Below, in pieces: positions 1 to 4,834 of a DNA stretch of 5,959 nt. Position 1 is the first letter of the stretch, and the number at the start of each line of letters is the position of its first letter. The position numbers were made by a program, and so were the translations under genes. The notes beneath the pieces were generated by a model that was not told the origin of the DNA, searched no databases, and was given only the letters and a program-made list of their open reading frames with translations. The stretch is from Acidobacteriota bacterium. GTDB lineage: Bacteria > Acidobacteriota > Terriglobia > Terriglobales > Acidobacteriaceae. The DNA is taken from positions 1-5,959 of the forward strand of contig JAJYBT010000199.1 of assembly GCA_021778875.1 (NCBI GenBank). Reading direction: 5' to 3'.

Positions 1-179
1 ACTATGCGCGCCGCGAGTTCCACGTCGGCAATCTCTACCTGAACCGCAAGTGCACCGGAGCGATGGTGGGCGCGCACCCCTTTGGCGGATTCAACATGAG
101 CGGCACGGATTCAAAGGGCGGCGGTTCGGATTATCTGCTGCTGTTTACACAGGCCAAGAGCGTGGCAGAGAAGCTCTGA
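1..179 (+). CDS. pruA: L-glutamate gamma-semialdehyde (delta-1-pyrroline-5-carboxylate) dehydrogenase, C-terminal end
   Basis: This is the 3' end of a gene that begins outside the window; the reading frame starts at base 3 and ends at TGA 177-179, giving 58 residues. The enzyme family oxidises glutamate semialdehyde (from proline or ornithine breakdown) to glutamate with NAD+ in the cytoplasm. The visible part matches the C-terminal signature of this aldehyde dehydrogenase subgroup: [15 protein letters not shown], then [10 protein letters not shown], then [12 protein letters not shown]. The FGGF-MSG and SK-GG-DYL blocks separate the P5C dehydrogenase group from most other aldehyde dehydrogenases. 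The catalytic Cys and Glu lie upstream and cannot be checked. It could be a stand-alone enzyme or the end of a bifunctional PutA, although PutA proteins often carry extra C-terminal sequence. The end position is certain. Confidence 0.88.
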   Translation, partial: YARREFHVGNLYLNRKCTGAMVGAHPFGGFNMSGTDSKGGGSDYLLLFTQAKSVAEKL

Positions 180-323
180 AGCCTGACAAATTTTCCGGTT
201 GCACCGTCCTGCGCCTCGGGCATTCAGGGATGGCAGGAAGGTGCATCCTGGAGATTGCAGAGTCGTTCGCCCCATTGCGCAGCCGGGTGAAGACCATCGC
301 CATCTTGAATTGAATCAACAGGC

Positions 324-338
324 GGCGCAGGTTGCGCC
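324..338 (-). terminator. Short hairpin at the end of the LuxR-type gene
   Basis: A perfect 6-bp inverted repeat (GGCGCA 324-329, TGCGCC 333-338) with a 3-base loop touches the stop codon of the minus-strand regulator. It lies in the 158-base gap between two converging genes, where a terminator is expected. Against it, no clear U-tract follows on either strand and the loop is tight. Nothing else could be recognised in 180-323. Confidence 0.22.
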
Positions 339-1039
339 TACAGAGCCGTGGCGTCAGAGGTGAGGACGGTGGCCGCGGCAGACCGCTCCTCGGCTTCCAG
401 TTTGTTGCCGACTTCGGCAGCGGCCTGTGCAAGAACCCTGTGGTGGATGGTAAAGAGCGCAAGCTCCAGCCGGTCGCTGACGCCGGTCTTGTCGTAAATA
501 GAGCGGAGATAGTTCTTGATCACCTGCTCGGTGGTCTTCAGCCGCGTAGCGATCTCGCGGTTTTTGCAGCCCTGGACAATGAGCGCAACAATGCGCATCT
601 CCTTGGGGGTGAGCCGGTCGCGGACGCGCGCGCCCACCATGTCCTCTTCCGGCGAGTCGGGAAGCACGGCCTGGGTCGGCGACCAGATGCCGCCCGCAGC
701 CACGCGTCGCACGCATTCGGTCAGCGCTGTTCCGGTTACGCTGCGAAAAACCACCCCGCGAAAGCCCAGCTGCAGATAGGCGCTTGCGGCTTCGTTGTTT
801 TCCGCAATCACGATGGCGCGGCTGCCGGCCGACTCAAGAACTGCGCAAAGGCGCGCCATGTCAGGCCGCAGCGAAGCTGCAAACAGTACGATTGCGCCCG
901 GAAACGTGGTGATGGCGTGCATCATCCGCTCAACATCCGTGCACTGCGCAATAATCCGCAGGTCCTCGTCAATGGCAAGCACCTTGGCAGTGCCTGCACG
1001 GAAGATTGCCTGCGAATCGGCAAGGATGATCTTGTTCAT
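338..1039 (-). CDS. NarL/LuxR-family DNA-binding regulator with a degenerate receiver domain
   Basis: A 233-residue protein with the NarL/FixJ layout: an N-terminal receiver fold (about 1-120), a short linker, and a C-terminal LuxR helix-turn-helix (about 142-200; LTPKEMRIVALIVQG, then NREIATRL, then VIKNYLRSIYDKTGVSDR). The HTH looks intact, including the conserved Glu147. The receiver does not: where the phosphoryl Asp should be, the strand reads AIVLFAAS (Phe53/Ala54), the Thr/Ser is Ala79, the invariant Lys is Arg99, and of the acidic pair only Asp8 remains (Ser9). It should therefore not be activated by ordinary phosphorylation; a small ligand, a partner or constant activity are alternatives (inference). 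The start was set at the ATG at 1037-1039, where MNKIILADS gives the usual receiver N-terminus and GGGAAAAG precedes it. An in-frame ATG at 1066 would add nine unconvincing residues. It converges on the dehydrogenase and diverges from the flavoprotein operon. Confidence 0.85.
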   Translation of the reverse strand: MNKIILADSQAIFRAGTAKVLAIDEDLRIIAQCTDVERMMHAITTFPGAIVLFAASLRPDMARLCAVLESAGSRAIVIAENNEAASAYLQLGFRGVVFRSVTGTALTECVRRVAAGGIWSPTQAVLPDSPEEDMVGARVRDRLTPKEMRIVALIVQGCKNREIATRLKTTEQVIKNYLRSIYDKTGVSDRLELALFTIHHRVLAQAAAEVGNKLEAEERSAAATVLTSDATAL

Positions 1040-1076
1040 ACTTTTCCCGTACGCCCCATCGAACACAGCCCTGGGA

Positions 1077-1089
1077 GTCTGGCCCAGAC
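1077..1089. promoter_or_regulatory. Perfect 13-base palindrome, candidate operator of the LuxR-type gene
   Basis: GTCTGG and CCAGAC flank a single central base, giving a two-fold symmetric site 38-50 bases upstream of the regulator's start codon. A dimeric LuxR-type protein could bind here for autoregulation. This is inferred from position and symmetry; a second copy has not been found in the window. Confidence 0.3.
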
Positions 1090-1133
1090 CGGCCTGGAAT
1101 TACCTCCCGGCCGGGTGCCGCAGTTCATGCCCC

Positions 1134-1149
1134 GGTGGCTTCTGCCACC
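1134..1149. promoter_or_regulatory. GC-rich 6-bp hairpin in the divergent region
   Basis: GGTGGC (1134-1139) and GCCACC (1144-1149) form a perfect stem closed by a TTCT loop on the plus strand (AGAA on the minus strand). It lies about 95-110 bases ahead of the regulator start and would be in its 5' leader if transcription begins upstream. TCTGCC (1141-1146) can instead pair with GGCAGA (1165-1170), so two competing pairings are possible. Confidence 0.3.
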
Positions 1150-1267
1150 TTGTGAATCTATATCGGCAGAAGGACATCACTTCCCTTTGGCATTTCTCTT
1201 TTTTTCAGGAAGCGAGCGCGTTCGTGTGCCCTTCGCGATTGATTCAGCCCGGCAGGTACCCCCCCAG

Positions 1268-1281
1268 CGGTAACCTTACCG
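1268..1281. promoter_or_regulatory. Perfect inverted repeat, candidate operator
   Basis: CGGTAA-CC-TTACCG is a 14-base site with perfect 6-bp arms. It sits just upstream of a weak extended -10 promoter candidate for the flavoprotein operon and lies within a longer inverted pair (GATTGA 1237-1242, TCAATC 1284-1289). Symmetry and position suggest a binding site for a dimeric regulator, possibly the divergent LuxR-type protein, but no known consensus was recognised. Confidence 0.35.
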
Positions 1282-1291
1282 TCTCAATCAG

Positions 1292-1322
1292 CTTACAGCG
1301 CAATCGCATCAAGTGCTATGAG
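1292..1322 (+). promoter_or_regulatory. Weak sigma-70-type promoter candidate for the receiver-flavoprotein operon
   Basis: TGC-TATGAG at 1314-1322 has the TGn extension and four of six bases of the -10 consensus. A poor -35 match (CTTACA, 1292-1297) lies 19 bases upstream. This was the best candidate found by eye in the plus-strand leader, and it sits right after the 1268-1281 palindrome. Confidence is low, because many alternatives of similar quality exist in any 400 bases. Confidence 0.22.
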
Positions 1323-1431
1323 AATCGCGGAAACGAAGCGGGGGGTATCTTCTTTGCAGACAGGGCGGTTTTGCTTTTTCCCTGAACCTGTTTACGCTGA
1401 AGAAACCCTGATGACGCGCGGGCAATGGACT

Positions 1432-1436
1432 GGGAG
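1432..1436 (+). promoter_or_regulatory. Shine-Dalgarno GGGAG before the flavoprotein start
   Basis: GGGAG precedes the ATG at 1440 with only three intervening bases, which is close but usable. The alternative in-frame ATG at 1425 has no purine-rich site at a proper distance. Together with the receiver N-terminus, this favours 1440. Confidence 0.4.
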
Positions 1437-1439
1437 AAT

Positions 1440-3092
1440 ATGGCAAGACCGATCCTGTTGGCAGTGGATGACGACGTAAGCGTGCTGGAAGCCGTAGTGC
1501 AGGACCTGCGCAGGCAGTACGGCGCCACCTACCGGGTGATGCGCGCAGCCAGCGGCCAGGCCGCCCTGGACATGCTGGCGCAGTTGAAGGCGCGCCAGGA
1601 GCCCGTGGCGCTGCTCCTCAGCGATCAGCGCATGCCGGGCATGACCGGGGTAGACTTCCTCGAGCGGGCGCGCATGCTCTATCCCGAGGCGCGGCGCGTG
1701 CTGCTGACGGCCTACGCCGACACGGACGCGGCCATCCGCGCCATCAACACGGCGCGCATCCACTACTACCTGAACAAGCCGTGGGATCCGCCGGAGGAAC
1801 GGCTCTATCCCGTTCTGACCGACCTCCTGGACGATTGGCGTGCGGGCTACCGGCCGCCTTTCGAGGGGCTGCGCGTGATTGGCAGCCGCTGGTCCTTGAA
1901 GGATCACAGGCTGCGGAATTTCCTGTCGCGCAACCACGTGCCCTACCGCTGGCTGGATATTGCCGCCAGCGACGATGCGCGCACGCTGCTGGCCGAGCGT
2001 AGCCTCAAGCCGGAACAGCTTCCCGCGGTGCTGTTCCCCGACGGCAGCACACTGGCGGAGGCCGACCCGGACACGCTGGCTGCGCGTGTTGGCCTCAGCA
2101 CGCAGGCCGCGCAGGAGTTCTATGACATGGTGGTGGTGGGCGCGGGCCCGGCGGGGCTGGCAGCCGCCGTCTACGGAGCCAGCGAAGGGCTGCGCACGCT
2201 GGTGATTGAGCCCGAAGCGCCGGGCGGTCAAGCCGGGTCCACGTCCCGCATTGAAAACTACCTGGGCTTTCCCACGGGCATCACCGGCGCTGACCTGGGA
2301 CGGCGCGCGCACATCCAGGCCTCCCGGTTCGGGGCGGAGTTCCTGACCCAGCGAGCCACCGGCCTGCGCATCGACGGGCAGTACCGGTTTGTGCAACTGG
2401 GCGATGGGCGCGAGGTGGCAAGCCACGTGGTGCTGCTGGCACTGGGCGTGCAATACCGCAAGCTCGGCATTCCGGGCGCAGAGCGGCTCACGGGCCGCGG
2501 CATCTACTATGGCGCAGCGCTGGTTGAGGCCGCCGCCTGCAAGGATGAAGAAGTCTACGTGGTGGGCGGCGCCAACTCCGCCGGGCAGGCTGCGCTGCAC
2601 TTTGCCCAGTATGCCTGCAAAGTGACGATGCTGGCGCGGGGGCCGGGATTGTCGGCAACCATGTCGAAATACTTAATCGATGAGATAGAACGCACATCCA
2701 ATATTGTGTTGGAGACGAACACCCAGGTGGTGGAGGCCGAAGGCGAGGAACGGCTGGAGGTCTTGCGGTTGCGCGGCCCTCAGGGCGAGTCGCGGATTCC
2801 CGCCACGTCGCTATTCGTGTTTATTGGCGCGGAGCCAGGCACCGTATGGCTGCCGGCGAGCGTTTTACGCGACGAGAAAGGCTTTGTGCTGGCCGGGCCG
2901 GACCTGCGTTGTGATGGCAAGCTGCCTGATGGATGGCAGGAGGCGCGCGAGCCGTTCCTGCTGGAGACCAGCGTGCCGGGGGTCCTGGTGGCCGGCGATG
3001 TGCGGCACGGCTCGGTCAAGCGCGTGGCCTCGGCGGTGGGCGAGGGCTCAATCGCCGTGCAATTTGCGCACCAGTACCTTGCGGGTTTCTGA
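1440..3092 (+). CDS. Response-regulator receiver fused to a thioredoxin-reductase-like FAD/NAD(P) oxidoreductase
   Basis: A 550-residue fusion. Residues 4-125 are a CheY-like receiver with every key residue: Asp10/Asp11, phosphoryl Asp62 (LLLSDQRMPGMTG), Thr90 and Lys113 (LNKPWD). Residues 143-220 look like a glutaredoxin fold (VIGSRW..., later LPAVLFPDGSTL), but the CxxC position reads S-L-K-D (152-155). Residues 228-550 are a TrxB-type flavoprotein: FAD motif GAGPAG (234-239), GGQAGSTSRIENYLGFP, a second nucleotide site VVGGANSAG (374-382), and the C-terminal GDVRHGSVKRVASAVGEGS. The thioredoxin-reductase CxxC is absent (IYYGAALVEA at 355-364) and only three scattered Cys remain, so thioredoxin reduction by the textbook route is unlikely. 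Databases often name such fusions 'fused response regulator/thioredoxin-disulfide reductase'. The kinase gene follows after 8 bases and is the likely phosphodonor. The start at 1440 (MARPILLAVDDD) fits the receiver N-terminus; an in-frame ATG at 1425 adds five residues. Confidence 0.9.
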   Translation: MARPILLAVDDDVSVLEAVVQDLRRQYGATYRVMRAASGQAALDMLAQLKARQEPVALLLSDQRMPGMTGVDFLERARMLYPEARRVLLTAYADTDAAIRAINTARIHYYLNKPWDPPEERLYPVLTDLLDDWRAGYRPPFEGLRVIGSRWSLKDHRLRNFLSRNHVPYRWLDIAASDDARTLLAERSLKPEQLPAVLFPDGSTLAEADPDTLAARVGLSTQAAQEFYDMVVVGAGPAGLAAAVYGASEGLRTLVIEPEAPGGQAGSTSRIENYLGFPTGITGADLGRRAHIQASRFGAEFLTQRATGLRIDGQYRFVQLGDGREVASHVVLLALGVQYRKLGIPGAERLTGRGIYYGAALVEAAACKDEEVYVVGGANSAGQAALHFAQYACKVTMLARGPGLSATMSKYLIDEIERTSNIVLETNTQVVEAEGEERLEVLRLRGPQGESRIPATSLFVFIGAEPGTVWLPASVLRDEKGFVLAGPDLRCDGKLPDGWQEAREPFLLETSVPGVLVAGDVRHGSVKRVASAVGEGSIAVQFAHQYLAGF

Positions 3093-3100
3093 GATTTCGG

Positions 3101-4600
3101 ATGGGAATGAGGGAGATGAGCGAGGGAGATAAACGCATAGCGGTCGAGTCCATCTGCATGCCGGATGCAGCCGAGGCGCTGCGCCGGACCTTGCCTTTTG
3201 CCGATGCGGACTTTGACGCTCTGCGCGACATGGATCGGGTCGAGCGCATCCACGCACATGTAGGCGCGGTGCTGGCGGAACCGGGACAGCAAATGCGCTC
3301 CTATTGGGTGGTGCTCGAAGGCGAGATGCGCGCCGAGCGGCCGGAGCCGGATGGCTCGCGCACAGTGGTCGGCATCGCCACGGCCGGCGAGGGCTTTGGC
3401 GAAACGCCATTCCTGACGGGCAAATCCTACTCTCCCCTCTTCATCATCGCTGCGCTGGACTCCGTGCTGGTGCGCTTCACCGAAGAGCAGTTCTGGACAA
3501 TTCTGGCCCGCAGCCCTGCGGTGCGCAAGGTGGTGCTGGGCAACATGGCGCAGCGCCTGCGGACCTATCAGGAGGAAGCGCTGCACCGGGAGAAGCTGGT
3601 GTCACTGGGCACGCTGGCCGCAGGCCTGATGCACGAACTGCACAACCCCGGCTCGGCAGCCAAGCGCGCAGCGTCGCAACTGCGCGAGAACCTGATGCAG
3701 CTGCAGCAGTTGAGCCTGCGCTTCAGCGACAAGCCCAAAACGCCTGAACAACTGGAGTGCATCAAGGGCCTGCTGGAGCACACGCTGCGCAGTTGCCACG
3801 CCGCCGCCATGGGCAGCCTGGAGCAGGCCGATGCGGAAGAGGCCATGGCCGAGTGGCTCGCCGCTGCCGGCGTAGAGAATGCTTACACCATTGCACCCGC
3901 ACTGGTTGGAATGGGATTTGAGCGGCAGGAACTCGAATGCGCCCAGGCTTTCTTTGAGCCGCGCACATTCTCTGACACGCTCAACTGGCTCAACGCGCTC
4001 GTCTCCAGCGTCTCGCTGGTCTGCGCAATCGAGGAAAGCATCACGCGCATCTCCGACCTGGTGATGGCGGTCAAGAAGTTTGCCTACGACGAGCGCTCTC
4101 CGGCACGCGAACTGGACGTGCATGACAGCCTGCAGAGCACGTTGACCATTCTGGGCCACAAGCTGCGCATCAAGCAGATCGCTGTCGAAAAGAAGTTTGA
4201 AGCCTCACCGGCGACTATCCACACACGCGGCTCGGCGCTGAGCCAGGTGTGGACCAACCTCATCGACAATGCCGCCGACGCCTCCCCCGCGCATGGGCAG
4301 ATTGAGATTGCCACCTGGACAGAAACAGAGACGCAGCCCGGCTGGCTGGCCGTGAGCATCACCGACCACGGCGCGGGCATCGAGCCCGACGTGCTGCCGC
4401 GCATCTTCGATGCCTTCTTCACCACCAAACCGCAGGGCTCAGGCACCGGGCTGGGACTCGAAATCGTGCACCGCATCGTGACGCAGAAATTCGGCGGCGC
4501 CATCCACGTCGAGTCGAAGCCCGGCAGGACGCAGTTTGTGGTGCGTCTGCCACTTGGCGGCATGGCCACGGGAGAAGAGTGCGCGCCCCGCGCCAACTGA
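3101..4600 (+). CDS. Soluble histidine kinase with N-terminal cyclic-nucleotide-binding fold
   Basis: A 499-residue kinase with no membrane segment, so the signal is probably cytoplasmic. Residues 25-150 resemble a CRP-type cNMP-binding beta-roll (FGE at 99-101), but the Arg that binds the cyclic phosphate is not seen (YSPLFIIAALDS, 110-121), so the ligand may differ. The H-box is LGTLAAGLMHELHNP with His178. The catalytic domain is complete: N-box NLIDN (386-390), G1 DHGAGI (422-427), F-box FDAFF (436-440) and G2 GSGTGLGL (446-453). The helix expected soon after the H-box (IEESITRISDLVMAVKKFA) appears only at 310-328, so about 75-90 extra residues lie inside the DHp hairpin. The gene follows the receiver-flavoprotein by 8 bases, and the two are probably cognate. 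The start is uncertain: ATGs at 3101, 3107 and 3116 are in frame, and GGGA at 3103-3106 could serve 3116. Confidence 0.9.
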   Translation: MGMREMSEGDKRIAVESICMPDAAEALRRTLPFADADFDALRDMDRVERIHAHVGAVLAEPGQQMRSYWVVLEGEMRAERPEPDGSRTVVGIATAGEGFGETPFLTGKSYSPLFIIAALDSVLVRFTEEQFWTILARSPAVRKVVLGNMAQRLRTYQEEALHREKLVSLGTLAAGLMHELHNPGSAAKRAASQLRENLMQLQQLSLRFSDKPKTPEQLECIKGLLEHTLRSCHAAAMGSLEQADAEEAMAEWLAAAGVENAYTIAPALVGMGFERQELECAQAFFEPRTFSDTLNWLNALVSSVSLVCAIEESITRISDLVMAVKKFAYDERSPARELDVHDSLQSTLTILGHKLRIKQIAVEKKFEASPATIHTRGSALSQVWTNLIDNAADASPAHGQIEIATWTETETQPGWLAVSITDHGAGIEPDVLPRIFDAFFTTKPQGSGTGLGLEIVHRIVTQKFGGAIHVESKPGRTQFVVRLPLGGMATGEECAPRAN

Positions 4601-4610
4601 GGCTCTTCTC
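4572..4610 (+). terminator. Inverted repeat across the kinase stop codon, terminator-like
   Basis: GAGAAGAG (4572-4579) pairs perfectly with CTCTTCTC (4603-4610). Inside, GCGCG (4581-4585) pairs with CGCGC (4589-4593) around a CCC loop, making a two-tier hairpin that includes the kinase stop codon. It is followed by a C/T-rich stretch rather than a true U-run, so it is not a textbook intrinsic terminator. Its position suits an operon boundary or 3'-end protection of the kinase mRNA. Confidence 0.35.
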
Positions 4611-4659
4611 GCCGCCTTCCCTTCCACAGTAAATTCCAGCACATTGCGGCTCTCACCTC

Positions 4660-4686
4660 TGAAGTTGACGCGCCCATTGCCGATGA
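4660..4686 (+). promoter_or_regulatory. Sigma-28 (FliA)-type flagellar promoter for motAB
   Basis: TGAAGTTG (4660-4667), an 11-base spacer and GCCGATGA (4679-4686) match the enterobacterial sigma-28 consensus TAAAGTTT-N11-GCCGATAA at 6 of 8 and 7 of 8 positions with exact spacing. The site lies upstream of motA, a class of gene commonly under FliA control. Transcription would start around 4692-4694, leaving a leader of about 138 bases before motA. Confidence 0.65.
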
Positions 4687-4702
4687 AGCAGGTGAGGGCG
4701 TG

Positions 4703-4764
4703 TGCATGCGCAATAGCATGAGCAATCGCGTCAGCAATTGCGCGAGCGATTGTACGGAGCGAAT
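4703..4764 (+). repeat. Degenerate 12-base tandem repeat in the motA leader
   Basis: Four 12-base units run 4703-4714, 4715-4726, 4727-4738 and 4739-4750, with a looser fifth at 4751-4764. The units end in GCAAT, GCAAT, GCAAT, GCGAT and GCGAAT. Because GCAAT and ATTGC are both present, overlapping inverted repeats arise: GCGCAAT (4708-4714) with ATTGCGC (4737-4743), and CAATCGC (4723-4729) with GCGATTG (4746-4752). The two stems interlock, so they form either a pseudoknot or alternative states. No known riboswitch was recognised. Confidence 0.5.
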
Positions 4765-4834
4765 GGAAACTGCGATGGGAAGCGTGCGCTCTTGCGGCAA
4801 TTGCATCACAACGGCGCGGGGTAGACGGCCATGA
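4706..4834 (+). CDS. Possible 42-residue small ORF overlapping motA (uncertain)
   Basis: An open frame runs from the ATG at 4706 to the TGA at 4832-4834, whose bases overlap the motA start as ATGA, the usual arrangement for translational coupling. A purine-rich AGGTGAGGG (4690-4698) stands seven bases ahead of the ATG. The predicted peptide begins MRNSMSNRVSN, is basic and holds four Cys as CASDC and CGNC, which could bind metal. Against it: it is built largely from the 12-base repeat, it matches no family known to me, and the predicted FliA start site (about 4692-4694) would cut into its ribosome site. It may be chance. Confidence 0.2.
   Translation: MRNSMSNRVSNCASDCTERMETAMGSVRSCGNCITTARGRRP

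Larger units (their letters stand above)
1040..1439. promoter_or_regulatory. 400-base divergent intergenic control region
   Basis: No convincing gene was found here on either strand; the frames open across it are extensions of shadows of the regulator. It separates two divergent transcripts, so it must hold both promoters. It contains four short perfect inverted repeats (1077-1089, 1106-1115, 1134-1149, 1268-1281), a longer-range pair (GATTGA 1237-1242 with TCAATC 1284-1289) flanking the last palindrome, and a T-rich stretch at 1193-1205. On the minus strand an AT-rich TATAGA-like element lies around 1154-1164, without a good -35 partner. Confidence 0.6.

Noticed and set aside
1187..1205. Sigma-54-like TTGGCA followed by a T-rich stretch
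   Set aside because: The -12 GC dinucleotide is missing: the bases at the correct spacing from GG 1189-1190 are TT.
1199..1205. Run of seven T as a possible intrinsic terminator
   Set aside because: No stable GC-rich stem lies directly upstream; only 4-bp pairings (GAAG/CTTC) were found.
1040..1240. Cobalamin or c-di-GMP riboswitch in the leader of the LuxR-type gene
   Set aside because: Hairpins are present, but the conserved B12-box or GEMM core sequences were not found on either strand.
332..1273. A 313-codon plus-strand open frame opposite the LuxR-type gene and into the intergenic region
   Set aside because: Its translation has no domain pattern, while the minus strand gives a clean receiver plus HTH protein.
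1392..2600. A 402-codon minus-strand open frame opposite the flavoprotein
   Set aside because: It is fully antisense to clear receiver and FAD-binding sequence, and it has low-complexity composition and no family features.
2933..3100. Upstream extension of the kinase frame into the flavoprotein gene
   Set aside because: The added residues are Gly/Ala/Arg-rich shadow of the flavoprotein; the kinase-like sequence begins only after 3101.
4703..4764. CRISPR-like array
   Set aside because: The units are 12 bases, degenerate and directly adjacent, with no spacers and no cas gene nearby.
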